A DNA stretch of 64,000 bases from Oscillospiraceae bacterium. GTDB taxonomy: Bacteria; Bacillota; Clostridia; Oscillospirales; Ruminococcaceae. Position numbers and translations under genes: made by a program. The notes under the pieces were generated by a model. The model was not told the DNA's origin and did no database searches. It saw only the letters and a program-made list of their open reading frames with translations. Shown here in pieces: positions 10,374 through 20,794 of the stretch. How positions within the stretch are numbered: position 1 is the first letter of the stretch; each line of letters begins with the position of its first letter. The stretch is taken from assembly GCA_028720105.1 (NCBI GenBank), contig JAQYLI010000034.1, forward strand, positions 23,587 through 87,586, given 5' to 3'.

Positions 10374-11771
10374 TCAGTCCTTGTGATTTTTCTCTATCCT
10401 GCCTTTAAGCTTTCTTGCGCCGTAGCCCTCGATAAGCTTTGTCTGCGCTCTTTCCACCGCCAGCGCCCCGTCGGGAACGTCCTTGGTAATGGTGGAGCCT
10501 GCGCCCGTGTATGCGCCCTTTCCAACGGTGACGGGAGCAATAAGATTTGTATTGCAGCCGATAAATGCGTCGTCTCCGATAACGGTGCGGTACTTTTTCT
10601 CGCCGTCATAGTTTGATGTGACCGTGCCGCAGCCGAAATTAACTCCGCTGCCCACATCGCTGTCACCCACATATGTAAGGTGAGAAACGGCTGTATTCTT
10701 GCCGATAACGGAATTTTTGACCTCAACGAAGTCGCCTATCTTGACCCCTGTGCATATCCTGCTGCCCGGACGTATCTGAACGAACGGACCTATCTTCACA
10801 TTATCCTCGATAACGCTGTCGAAAGCCTGAACAGTGTTGAGCGCAGTGCCGCTGCCCACCTCGCAGTTTTCGATAATGCAGTTGGGACCTATAACACAGT
10901 TCTCGCCGATAACGGTGTTTCCTCTGAGGATAACTCCCTGAAGAATTGTGGTGCCCCTGCCCACCTTAACGTCTCTGCCGATAGTAACGCCGTCGGTGCA
11001 GGTAAATTCCACGCCCTCGTCCATCAACCTATTTATTATAGCAAATCTTGCCGTATTATTCAATAACAAAAGACCTTTTCTGTCATTTGCACCTAAAACC
11101 GCGTCGGAATTTGAAGAAATATATGCATCTGCACGAAAACCTGCGCTTATGAGAACGAATACAGAGTCCGTAAGGTAATATTCGCCCTGAGAATTGTTGG
11201 GCTTAATTTCCCCCAGAGCATAGATAAGCTTCTCCGTATCAAACCAGTATGCGCCCGAATTTATCTCACGAATTTTCTTCTGCTCTGCGGTGGCGTCCTT
11301 TTCCTCCACAATGCCGCTTATGCCGTCGGCGGTGCGGAGTATCCTGCCGTAGCCTGTGGGGTCGCTTATTTCCGAGGTTATGACGGTGACAGCATTACCC
11401 CTTTCGGAGTGAAGGGCGTGAGCGCCCAAAATGGTGTCCCCGTCGATAAAGGGAGCGTCCCCGTTTAAGATAAGAACGTCGCTGTCTTTTCGCTCGCCGA
11501 GCCAGTTAAGAGCCATCATCACAGCGTGACCCGTGCCCATTCTCTCGGGCTGGAAAACGGTGTGGTATCTGCCCTCAAGGTGCTTTTCGATGACCTCATT
11601 GTTAAAGCCCGTAACCACGCAGATATCCGTCACACCCGCCTCCTCGCAGGCTCTTGTTACCCAGTCCAGCATTGGCATATCCAGCACCTTGAACATAGGC
11701 TTGGGGAGGTCGGACTTCATTCGCTTGCCCTGACCGCCCGCTAAAATTATAGCGCAGGTTTTTTTACTCAT
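10374..11771 (-). CDS. glmU: Bifunctional UDP-N-acetylglucosamine pyrophosphorylase/glucosamine-1-phosphate acetyltransferase
   Basis: AIILAGGQGKRMKSDLPKPM plus C-terminal left-handed beta-helix hexapeptides; start chosen at MSKKTC. Confidence 0.97.
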   Translation of the reverse strand: MSKKTCAIILAGGQGKRMKSDLPKPMFKVLDMPMLDWVTRACEEAGVTDICVVTGFNNEVIEKHLEGRYHTVFQPERMGTGHAVMMALNWLGERKDSDVLILNGDAPFIDGDTILGAHALHSERGNAVTVITSEISDPTGYGRILRTADGISGIVEEKDATAEQKKIREINSGAYWFDTEKLIYALGEIKPNNSQGEYYLTDSVFVLISAGFRADAYISSNSDAVLGANDRKGLLLLNNTARFAIINRLMDEGVEFTCTDGVTIGRDVKVGRGTTILQGVILRGNTVIGENCVIGPNCIIENCEVGSGTALNTVQAFDSVIEDNVKIGPFVQIRPGSRICTGVKIGDFVEVKNSVIGKNTAVSHLTYVGDSDVGSGVNFGCGTVTSNYDGEKKYRTVIGDDAFIGCNTNLIAPVTVGKGAYTGAGSTITKDVPDGALAVERAQTKLIEGYGARKLKGRIEKNHKD

Positions 11772-12145
11772 AGTATAAATTCTCCTAAACATTATATTCT
11801 GTATAAAATTTGCAATTTACAATTTGTATATCAAATCACAAATATACTTACCGTAAAAAAATCTATCCTCTATCATCTAAAACTCTAACTTCTATTATGC
11901 CACATAAAGATGAATATTTCAAGCATATTTTACACATATTGCTCTTTGATTCCGTCAAAGTTTTTCAATTTGGTCAAAATAGCCAAAAACAGCCCTCATT
12001 TTTTCTTCTATTGTACAGTAGAAAATTTAATAGATTTCTGTTATAATATATTTACGGTCACGTATAATAATGCCGCACCATTTTTAGGGAGGGTGGGCAT
12101 TGCTTCTGCGTGAGAAAAAATCAAAATTAACGGAGGTAATATCCA

Positions 12146-14785
12146 ATGGCAAAAAAATGGGTCTATATGTTCAGCGAAGGCGATATGACCATGCGCAATC
12201 TTCTCGGCGGTAAGGGTGCAAATCTTGCTGAGATGACAAGCATCGGCCTTCCCGTTCCTCAGGGCTTTACAATTACAACAGAGGCTTGTACACAGTATTA
12301 CGAAGACGGCAGAAAGATCAACGACGAGATCATGGCTCAGGCTATGGAAGGCGTTAAGAAGATGGAAGAGCTTAACGGCAAGAAGTTCGGCGATCTCAAC
12401 AATCCTCTTCTCGTTTCCGTTCGTTCCGGCGCAAGAGCTTCTATGCCCGGTATGATGGACACTATCCTTAACCTTGGTCTTAATGACGAGGTTGTTGCCG
12501 CTATGATCGCAGGCAACCCCACTCCCGAGTTCGAGAGATTTGTTTACGATTCCTACAGAAGATTTATCCAGATGTTCTCCGACGTTGTTATGGAAGTCGG
12601 CAAGAAGTATTTTGAGCAGCTCATCGACAAGATGAAGGAAGAAAAGGGCGTTAAGTACGACGTTGAGCTTACCGCTGCCGACCTCAAGACTCTCGCAGAG
12701 CAGTTCAAGGCAGAGTACAAGAATCAGCTTGGCACAGACTTCCCCTCCGACCCCGTTGAGCAGCTGAAGCTCGCTATCGAGGCTGTGTTCCGTTCCTGGG
12801 ACAACCCCCGTGCAAACGTATACCGCCGCGACAACGATATTCCTTATTCCTGGGGTACTGCAGTTAACGTAATGCCCATGGTATTCGGTAACCTTAACGA
12901 CAATTCCGGTACAGGCGTTGCCTTCACAAGAGATCCCGCTACAGGCGAAAAGAAGCTCATGGGTGAGTTCCTCACAAACGCACAGGGCGAGGACGTTGTT
13001 GCAGGCGTTCGTACTCCTATGCCCATCGCTCAGATGGAGGAGAAGTTCCCCGAGGCTTACGCTCAGTTCATTCAGGTTTGCGATACTCTCGAGAACCACT
13101 ATCACGATATGCAGGATATGGAGTTCACCGTTGAGAACAAGAAGCTCTATATGCTCCAGTGCCGTAACGGTAAGAGAACTGCACAGGCTGCTCTCAAGAT
13201 CGCATGCGATCTCGTTGACGAAGGTCACAAGACCGAGCAGGAAGCTGTTGCAATGATCGACCCCAGAAACCTTGACACACTTCTCCACCCCCAGTTCGAT
13301 GCTAAGGCTCTCAAGGCTGCTACTCCTCTCGGCAAGGGCCTCGGTGCATCTCCCGGAGCTGCTTGCGGTAAGGTAGTATTCACAGCTGATGACGCTGACG
13401 CTTGGAACCAGAGAGGCGAAAAGGTTATCCTCGTTCGTCTCGAGACATCTCCCGAGGATATCACAGGTATGAAGGCTTCTCAGGGTATTCTCACAGTTCG
13501 TGGCGGTATGACATCTCACGCTGCCGTTGTTGCACGTGGTATGGGTACCTGCTGTGTATCCGGCTGCGGCGATATCAAGATGGACGAAGAGAACAAGAAG
13601 TTCGAGCTCGGCGGAAAGGTATTCCACGAGGGCGACTACATCTCCATTGACGGTACAACAGGTAACATCTACGGCGAGATCATTCCCACCGTTGACGCTA
13701 CTATCGCAGGCGAGTTCGGCAGAGTTATGGCTTGGGCTGACAAGTACAGAAAGCTCAAGGTAAGAACAAACGCTGATACACCCGCTGACGCTAAGAAGGC
13801 AAGAGAGCTCGGTGCCGAGGGTATCGGTCTCTGCCGTACTGAGCACATGTTCTTTGAGGCTGACAGAATTGCAGCATTCAGAGAGATGATCTGCGCTGAC
13901 ACAGTTGAGGCAAGAGAGGCTGCTCTTGCTAAGATCGAGCCTATGCAGCAGGGCGATTTCGAGGCTCTCTATGAGGCTCTCGAGGGCAACCCCGTTACAA
14001 TCAGATTCCTGGATCCTCCTCTCCACGAATTCGTTCCCACAGAGGAAGATGATATCGCTGCTCTCGCTAAGGCTCAGGGCAAGTCCGTTGAGGATATCAA
14101 GGCTATCATCGCAGGCCTCCACGAGTTCAACCCCATGATGGGTCACAGAGGCTGCCGTCTTGCTGTAACATATCCCGAAATTGCTAAGATGCAGACCGAG
14201 GCTATCATCAAGGCTGCTATCAATGTTAAGGCTAAGCACCCCGACTGGACAATCGTTCCCGAGATCATGATCCCCCTCGTTGGCGAGGTTAAGGAGCTCA
14301 AGTTCGTTAAGGACGTTGTTGTTAAGACTGCTGACGAGATCATCGCTGCAGCAGGCTCCGATCTCAAGTACGAGGTTGGTACAATGATCGAAATTCCTCG
14401 TGCAGCTCTCACAGCTGACGATATCGCTAAGGAAGCTGACTTCTTCTGCTTCGGTACAAACGACCTGACTCAGATGACCTTCGGCTTCTCCAGAGACGAC
14501 GCAGGCAAGTTCCTGAACGCTTACTACGACACCAAGATCTTCGAGAACGATCCCTTCGCAAAGCTCGACCAGACAGGTGTCGGCAAGCTGATGGAAATGG
14601 CTATCAAGCTTGGCAAGCCCGTTAATCCCAAGCTCCACATCGGTATCTGCGGCGAGCACGGCGGCGATCCCACATCTGTTGAGTTCTGCCACAAGATCGG
14701 TCTGGATTATGTATCCTGCTCACCCTTCCGTGTGCCTATCGCAAGACTTGCTGCTGCTCAGGCTGCTATCGCTGAGATGAAGTAA
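12146..14785 (+). CDS. ppdK: Pyruvate, phosphate dikinase
   Basis: 879 aa; LGGKGANLAEM, GGMTSHAAVVARGMGTCCVSGC, GICGEHGGDP. Confidence 0.98.
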   Translation: MAKKWVYMFSEGDMTMRNLLGGKGANLAEMTSIGLPVPQGFTITTEACTQYYEDGRKINDEIMAQAMEGVKKMEELNGKKFGDLNNPLLVSVRSGARASMPGMMDTILNLGLNDEVVAAMIAGNPTPEFERFVYDSYRRFIQMFSDVVMEVGKKYFEQLIDKMKEEKGVKYDVELTAADLKTLAEQFKAEYKNQLGTDFPSDPVEQLKLAIEAVFRSWDNPRANVYRRDNDIPYSWGTAVNVMPMVFGNLNDNSGTGVAFTRDPATGEKKLMGEFLTNAQGEDVVAGVRTPMPIAQMEEKFPEAYAQFIQVCDTLENHYHDMQDMEFTVENKKLYMLQCRNGKRTAQAALKIACDLVDEGHKTEQEAVAMIDPRNLDTLLHPQFDAKALKAATPLGKGLGASPGAACGKVVFTADDADAWNQRGEKVILVRLETSPEDITGMKASQGILTVRGGMTSHAAVVARGMGTCCVSGCGDIKMDEENKKFELGGKVFHEGDYISIDGTTGNIYGEIIPTVDATIAGEFGRVMAWADKYRKLKVRTNADTPADAKKARELGAEGIGLCRTEHMFFEADRIAAFREMICADTVEAREAALAKIEPMQQGDFEALYEALEGNPVTIRFLDPPLHEFVPTEEDDIAALAKAQGKSVEDIKAIIAGLHEFNPMMGHRGCRLAVTYPEIAKMQTEAIIKAAINVKAKHPDWTIVPEIMIPLVGEVKELKFVKDVVVKTADEIIAAAGSDLKYEVGTMIEIPRAALTADDIAKEADFFCFGTNDLTQMTFGFSRDDAGKFLNAYYDTKIFENDPFAKLDQTGVGKLMEMAIKLGKPVNPKLHIGICGEHGGDPTSVEFCHKIGLDYVSCSPFRVPIARLAAAQAAIAEMK

Positions 14786-14874
14786 TCGCAGGTTTTACGA
14801 AAATAAAGTAAAATATGCCCCCGTATCTGACATCAGCTGACAGATATGGGGGCTGTTTTTATAAAGGAGCCGAA

Positions 14875-15465
14875 ATGAACGATAAGGATTTTGAAAACGA
14901 GACCTTTGAAAATCTGACATTCACCTATGAGGAATTTGAGGACTACAGATTTTCCGACTGCACATTCAAAGATTGTCTGTTTGAAGAAGTCCGGCTGTCT
15001 GAGTGTATTTTTTCGGACTGCACCTTTGAAAACTGCACCATCACAAAGCCCAAAGCCTCGCTACATTCACAGCTGCAGGACTGCCGCTTTATAGGCTGTA
15101 GGCTGACTGAGGTGAACTGGAGCGAAGTGCTTCCCGAGGGAACCTTTACCGAACCCATAGCTGTTATGAAGGACTGCTTTCTGAAATACAACTCGTTTAT
15201 GGAGATAAATTTCAAAAGGTTTGATTTCTCGGACAATGAGATAACCGAGTCAATGTTTGCCGAGTGTCAGCTTGCGGAAAGCAGCTTCAAGGGCTGTAAG
15301 CTTGACAGGACGGAGTTTTTCCGCTGCGATATGCAGAAGGCTGATTTCAGAAAAGCTTCGGGCTACCGTGTGGATATCCTTTCCTGCAAAATGAAAAATG
15401 CTGTGTTTTCCTTTCCCGAGGCGGTGGAGCTGCTGGGGTCGGTGGGGGTAAAGGTGGAATACTAA
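14875..15465 (+). CDS. Pentapeptide-repeat protein
   Basis: A(D/N)LxF-like repeats: FENLTFTYEEFEDYRFSDCTFKDCLFEEVRLSECIFSDCTFENC. Confidence 0.8.
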   Translation: MNDKDFENETFENLTFTYEEFEDYRFSDCTFKDCLFEEVRLSECIFSDCTFENCTITKPKASLHSQLQDCRFIGCRLTEVNWSEVLPEGTFTEPIAVMKDCFLKYNSFMEINFKRFDFSDNEITESMFAECQLAESSFKGCKLDRTEFFRCDMQKADFRKASGYRVDILSCKMKNAVFSFPEAVELLGSVGVKVEY

Positions 15466-15507
15466 GCACATAAAAACAATCGAACAGCACCCTGTCAGCG
15501 AAACGGA

Positions 15508-15537
15508 AAAGCCCCTCAGAAGCGCTCTGAGGGGCTT
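15508..15537. terminator. Convergent-gene terminator hairpin
   Basis: agcccctcagaagcgctctgaggggct between the pentapeptide gene (+) and the sigma factor (-). Confidence 0.7.
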
Positions 15538-15585
15538 ACTATTCAAACACAAAAGCTTACTTTGTAATGATGATATTTGTCGGGT

Positions 15586-17148
15586 TCAATCCGCTCTGAA
15601 CATAACCGTAGTAGCAAGCATTCCCCTTGTCAGAGGAAGCAGCCATCCGCTTTCGCAGAGTTCTCTCATAACGGCAGAGGTTTCCGGGAGTATTTCTCCC
15701 GGTGCGACCTTTTCGGCATAATCAAGCAGATGATCCGGGGTATGCTCCGCCATAATACGCTTGATCCCGTCAAGTCTGACAAGAGCCTGACTGCATATTT
15801 CCTGCGCCACAGGAACAATTAAATCACCCAACTTGGAAGTCTGTTCCACGGTGAGACAGGGGAAATTGGGCTGTATTCCCGTATCTGTTTTGATCGCAAA
15901 ATTATTATTCAGAAGCTCCGCACATATCAGCTTGTCACTTTCGGAGCTCGGCTGCTCTGTCAGCAGCTCAATGAGCATAGTTTCGTGCAGCTTGTTCATT
16001 TTCAGACAAACGGGCTCCCCGTTCACATCAACATCCCACAGTACAATATCCGCCTTTTCAGAGTCATCGCGTCTGCTGGTGCGGAACATATAGATATCAT
16101 GATACTCGCTTTTCTCCGAAAGCCAGCGATAGCCCTTTTGTCCGAATTTATCCTCGGGATAGCTGTCCCGGTCACCGAAGGTCAGCTTTTCCTGCAAAAA
16201 ATCAATATATGCAAGGTGCAAAAGCTGCGAAACGAGAAACCACTTCATAGAATTGAGCGGCATATCACTGCCGTAAAAGCCGACAGCACGCACATCATCA
16301 ATTGAACTGTCAATAAAACTCCTTATCAGCTCAGCTGTTTCGTGTATCGAAGCCTTATGAGCTTCATATATTTCATTCATAATTTTTTGCGTCACAATGA
16401 CAATATTGCTGAGGTAATATCCGTTTTTCTCAAGCAGAAGCTCATGTTCCAGAAGCTGTGCGATCTCATTTTCAAGATATGCTGTGGGAACACCTGTCTG
16501 CAGACTTATCTGCTCCTCTGTCTGTTTTTCATAGTAGCACGCCATTACGATATTCTGCTTCACCCTGCTTTTGAACATATCGTGAAAGATGTTAAATTTT
16601 CCCCAGGAACGTGATATCAGTTCTACGGGACGGTAGCTTAATTCTCCGAAATTTCTCTCCATAGTTATGCCCTCCTTGATTCGGTTTCTTGATTGGAATA
16701 AAAGGTATTTCACCATACTTTGCGTCAGCGAAAAGCGAGCCGAAATGTCCCCCACCGAAAGCCCGTCGATATAGTACGCTACCATGACCCGACGGTAATT
16801 GGAACTTAGCAGCGCCAGCTCTCTTGTAAGGAGTGCGAGCTGTTCGTTCTCCTGCGCCTGTGCTTCAAAATTCTCCCACCAATTATCCGATATCGTATCA
16901 TCAAGCTCTGCAGTATTGCGTTTGTCCTTGTTACGGTACCAGCCCTTGAGGATATTGTCGGCGGTGCGCCAGACAAATGCGTAAAATGCCTTTTCATCAC
17001 GCAGATTTTCAATGCTCTCACAAAGGGTCAGCAAAATTTCCTGTGACAAGTCCTCGGACTCCTGATAGGAGCTTGTTCGGGACAGACAGTACTGAAAGAT
17101 CGACTTGGACATACGGGCAACCTTTTCACGGCGTTCATGGGTGTTCAT
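15586..17148 (-). CDS. ECF-like sigma-70 family factor with long C-terminal extension
   Basis: ESEDLSQEILLTLCESIENLRDEKAFYAFVWRTADNILKGWYR (region 2) and YIDGLSVGDISARFSLTQSMVKYLLFQSR (region 4), then about 330 aa extra. Confidence 0.75.
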   Translation of the reverse strand: MNTHERREKVARMSKSIFQYCLSRTSSYQESEDLSQEILLTLCESIENLRDEKAFYAFVWRTADNILKGWYRNKDKRNTAELDDTISDNWWENFEAQAQENEQLALLTRELALLSSNYRRVMVAYYIDGLSVGDISARFSLTQSMVKYLLFQSRNRIKEGITMERNFGELSYRPVELISRSWGKFNIFHDMFKSRVKQNIVMACYYEKQTEEQISLQTGVPTAYLENEIAQLLEHELLLEKNGYYLSNIVIVTQKIMNEIYEAHKASIHETAELIRSFIDSSIDDVRAVGFYGSDMPLNSMKWFLVSQLLHLAYIDFLQEKLTFGDRDSYPEDKFGQKGYRWLSEKSEYHDIYMFRTSRRDDSEKADIVLWDVDVNGEPVCLKMNKLHETMLIELLTEQPSSESDKLICAELLNNNFAIKTDTGIQPNFPCLTVEQTSKLGDLIVPVAQEICSQALVRLDGIKRIMAEHTPDHLLDYAEKVAPGEILPETSAVMRELCESGWLLPLTRGMLATTVMFRAD

Positions 17149-17320
17149 ATTCGGCTCTCCTTTCCTTGACTTTCAGAAGCTTCTGTATGTATAGTGAAAA
17201 AAATTCCGTTTGGTTAGGGCTTTGGCAAAAAAAAATTGAAATTTTTCCGAAATGATTATACTATATATCACACGAGCCGTCAATAACGGGAATTTTTTTC
17301 TAAAAAATTTTCCAAAACCC

Positions 17321-17355
17321 CTTGACATTCACGTTACGTCATAGTATATACTCAT
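17321..17355 (+). promoter_or_regulatory. MerR-type promoter, probable autoregulatory site
   Basis: ttgaca ... tcacgttacgtca ... tatata/tatact; 17- or 19-bp spacer depending on -10 choice; just upstream of the MerR gene. Confidence 0.5.
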
Positions 17356-17438
17356 AATCAAGGGAAATATGTGTGAAAATCAAAGATTTTCACACCGAGT
17401 TTTGCTGCACAAAACTCTCAGAAAAGGAATGGTTATTT

Positions 17439-18179
17439 ATGAAAATGCACATCAGAGAATTTGTCAAGCTTACGGGTGTGAGCGTGCGCACGCTGCACTA
17501 TTATGACGAGATCGGACTGCTAAAGCCCTGCACTGTTGACGAACAGAACGGCTATCGGCTGTATGACGAGCAAAGTCTGCAGCGAATGCAGGAGATACTT
17601 TTCTACCGCGAGCTGGATTTTCCTCTGAAAAGCATTTCCGACATACTTTCCTCTCCCGATTACGACAAGCAGACTGCGCTGAGGGAGCAAAAGCACCTGC
17701 TGATCTTGAAAAAGAAACGGCTTGAACGGCTAATAAATGCTCTTGACAGCGCAATGAAAGGAGAAAATATGGATATGAACGTATTCGATAACAGCGAATT
17801 TGAGGCTCAGCGTGAAAAATACGCAAAAGAGGCAAAGGAAAAATGGGGCGGCACGGCGGCATACAAGGAAAGCGCCGAAAAGACCGCAGGCTATGACAAG
17901 GACAAATGGAAAGAGGTAAACAGCGGTATGAACGATATTATCGGGGAATTTGCGGAGTGCGCAAGATCGGGCGCAAAGCCCTCCGACCCTGCGGCGCAGG
18001 CTCTTGTGAAGAAGTGGCAGGACTATATTTCCGAAAATTATTACGCCTGCACAAAGGAAATTCTTGCAGGTCTGGGCGAGATGTATATCGCAGACGAGCG
18101 TTTTAAGGAAAATATGGACAAGCAGGGTGACGGCACCGCCCTGTTTATGTCCGAAGCTATAAAGGCTTACTGTGAGTAA
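17439..18179 (+). CDS. MerR family regulator with TipAS-like C-terminal domain
   Basis: MHIREFVKLTGVSVRTLHYYDEIGLLKPCTVDEQNGYRLYDEQSLQRMQEI; TipAS-like helical C-terminus. Confidence 0.9.
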   Translation: MKMHIREFVKLTGVSVRTLHYYDEIGLLKPCTVDEQNGYRLYDEQSLQRMQEILFYRELDFPLKSISDILSSPDYDKQTALREQKHLLILKKKRLERLINALDSAMKGENMDMNVFDNSEFEAQREKYAKEAKEKWGGTAAYKESAEKTAGYDKDKWKEVNSGMNDIIGEFAECARSGAKPSDPAAQALVKKWQDYISENYYACTKEILAGLGEMYIADERFKENMDKQGDGTALFMSEAIKAYCE

Positions 18180-18314
18180 TAAACATAATGCTCTCCCCCG
18201 TATCTTTTATTGGGATACGGGGGATTTTTTCTTTACACTGCTGTGATGATATGCTATAATAAAGCAAAGAGATGGCGGAGACGGATTTGTGGTTATGAGA
18301 AAGGAGCTTGGCAG

Positions 18315-18824
18315 ATGAAAGACAGAGATGCAAACGGCGCTGTTTCCAAAAAGCACGGTCTGCTGACAGCTGTTATCATCATTGCCGCAGCAGTATTGCT
18401 TCAGAAGCTTTTTATTTTGGGAATGAGCAGGGATTGCTTCCGAAATGCCGCTGAAGAAGTTAACGCTCTGAATGCAGAAGAAACTCTGATAAAATATTTT
18501 GAGTACTGGGACGCGGGCAATCTTTACGGTCAGGCATTGATACGGGACGAGGAGCCGCCCCGCGAATATAAGTCCTTTGATTTTTGGCAGTTCTGCGACG
18601 ATATCAGGCTGACAGATATCAGATACATCGGCACGCCCACTTCATTTGTAAAGAATAATGATTACTATGATGGTAAGGTTTATATGGTCCATTATTCAAA
18701 AACCATTGAAGAGGGTCGGACGGGAATGTCCAAAGGCGAAAATTGTATGGAATTTGTAATGTGCAGAAAGGACGAGGACTCCCCTTGGCGGCTGTGCGCT
18801 GTGGGAGGACTTTATGTGGACTGA
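18315..18824 (+). CDS. Uncharacterised single-TM protein
   Basis: aaaggagcttggcagATG start; TM segment LLTAVIIIAAAVLLQKLFIL. Confidence 0.6.
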   Translation: MKDRDANGAVSKKHGLLTAVIIIAAAVLLQKLFILGMSRDCFRNAAEEVNALNAEETLIKYFEYWDAGNLYGQALIRDEEPPREYKSFDFWQFCDDIRLTDIRYIGTPTSFVKNNDYYDGKVYMVHYSKTIEEGRTGMSKGENCMEFVMCRKDEDSPWRLCAVGGLYVD

Positions 18825-18851
18825 CATAAAGTATGACGGTCAAGCCTTTTA

Positions 18852-19014
18852 AGAACCCGTCTTCACAAGCATATGCACACGTCTTTTCGGCAAATTTTGC
18901 CGCAGACTGCGTTAAAAATCCTTGCCGGGCGACAGCCCGCCTGCGGATTTTTGCCTTGTCTTGGGCAAAATTATGCTCGAAAATCCGCACACATTTCTTG
19001 TGAAGACAGGTTCT
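18852..19014. repeat. MITE-like element with 18-bp terminal inverted repeats
   Basis: agaacccgtcttcacaag / cttgtgaagacaggttct, 17 of 18 complementary, about 163 bp apart, no coding potential. Confidence 0.5.
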
Positions 19015-19287
19015 AAATTGAAAAACGTCTTGTTAACAATGCCTTCCTGCCGTAAAAAATTGGTATAACAATTTTCAAAACTCTTGAAAACTAAAAATAT
19101 ATGATAAGATAACGCTGTTACGTAACGAGGATATTCGTTACGCATACCGTCTTAACGGAAAGCTTTCCCACGATGAATTAAAGGAGCTTAGAAAGGGCTT
19201 CTTTCGGTATATCGCTTGTAAAGATATTCTCCTCCCCGCTGTAGACGGGGAGAAATTTTTTGAATAAAAGGCTGTTATTATAGGCAT

Positions 19288-19476
19288 TTATTCCCATACA
19301 TAATACTTTTCCCTGTATTGTTTTGGAGTAAGCTCTGTTTCGGCTTTGAATATCCTGATGAACATACTCTGAGTGGAAAATCCCAAGGAATAGGCTATCT
19401 CAATATAGGGAAGATCGGTATTTTTCAGAAGATCACAGGCAGTTGTTGGAATAATCGGAGCAGTAAGCCTTTTCAT
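19288..19476 (-). pseudogene. AraC family regulator, C-terminal HTH fragment
   Basis: CDLLKNTDLPYIEIAYSLGFSTQSMFIRIFKAETELTPKQYREKY; everything upstream missing. Confidence 0.7.
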
Positions 19477-20632
19477 AATTGGTTTTTCAATGGGGCTTAC
19501 AAACGGCTTTTCGGTAATTATCGCACAAAGCTATGGCTCTGCCGATCACAGCAGAATGCGAAAGGCGGTATGGCAGTCGGTCAGACTGTGCATTATTATT
19601 GCTGCACTCTTAACGGTGTTAAGTGTTTTTTCACTTAAACATATTCTTGTTATAATGCAGACAGATAGTTCTATTATGAGCGATACACTAAGCTATGGAA
19701 GAATTATTTTCGGCGGTTTAGCCGTTACCGCAGCATATGATCTGTGTTCGGGTATCCTTCGCGCTATGGGCGACAGCAAAACTCCTTTCAAAGCAATAAT
19801 CATATCATCAGCTATCAATATACTTTTAGATATTCTCTTTATTTTCGTATTAAAATCAGGCGTTTCGGGAGCGGCTTTCGCAACAATTTCAGCACAGCTT
19901 GTTTCTGTTATTATCTGTATTCTTAAAATCAGAGAGCTTTCAATAATGAAATTTGAAAAAGATGATTTTTGTTCTGACAGTGAGCTCGGTACAGTTCTTT
20001 TGAAAAATGGTCTGCCTATGGCATTTATGAATTCTGTAACGGCAGTTGGCTGCATAATAGTGCAGTCGTTTATCAACAGACTTGGAGTTGACTATACTTC
20101 GGCGTATTCTGTGTGCACTAAATATCTGAATTTGTTTATGCTTCCCTCGATAACGGCAGGCTTCACAATTGCTGCATTTACAGGACAGAATTATGGCGCA
20201 GAAAAGTATGACAGAATAAGAAAGGGAGTTCGGACAGGACTTATTATTTCTCTTATATCTTACATAGCTATGGGTGCGGTTATGAACATTTTTTCTTCGG
20301 AGCTGGCACAGTTTATGCTGAGCGGTGATAATGCAGTCACATTCACCTCGGCATATTTAAAGATACTCGGGATAACGATTATCGGCGTTAACTGTATTTT
20401 CATTTTCAGAAATGCTGTGCAGGGAATGGGCTGTCCTTTGGTTCCGATGCTCTCGGGAATACTTGAAATGGTATTGCGGCTTGCAGCAATTTATATTCTG
20501 ATACCGCGTTTTGATTTTGCTGCTGTAGCTTATGCTGATGCCGCGGCGTGGACCGGAGCGCTTGTTCTTAATTTGATAGCTTATTTTGTGCTCATACATA
20601 GAAAAAGTGCAGCAGAAAATAATAGGTTATAA
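19466..20632 (+). pseudogene. MATE efflux protein lacking its N-terminus
   Basis: In-frame FIIGFSMGLTNGFSVIIAQSYGSADHSRMRKAV..., multi-TM; first TM region absent at the junction with the AraC fragment. Confidence 0.7.
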
Positions 20633-20657
20633 TTAGTTCTTCTGCTGTATTTTTGAC

Positions 20658-20706
20658 AAAGCCGTCTGTTTAGTTTTGATTTCGTTAAAACTAAACAGGC
20701 GGCTTT
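20658..20706 (+). terminator. Long terminator hairpin after MATE gene
   Basis: aaagccgtctgtttagttttgatttcgttaaaactaaacaggcggcttt. Confidence 0.8.
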
Positions 20707-20774
20707 AGGAGTTGTTCCAAAATCGTCCATGACGCGAAAACTAATATGAAAATAACCTCTCTAATGACGTATCT

Positions 20775-20794
20775 AAGCCATTTGAGAGGTTATT
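20775..20794. repeat. Candidate attL core
   Basis: aagccatttgagaggttatt, identical to 55195-55214. Confidence 0.6.

Noticed and set aside
12041-14692. 883-aa ORF antisense to ppdK
   Set aside because: Fully overlaps the unmistakable ppdK reading frame; Cys/Ser/Leu-rich product is an artefact of strong codon bias
19090-19265. Short open frame RNEDIRYAYRLNGKLSHDELKELRKGFFRYIACKD
   Set aside because: Coding-like but lacks a start codon and recognisable homology; possibly another gene remnant
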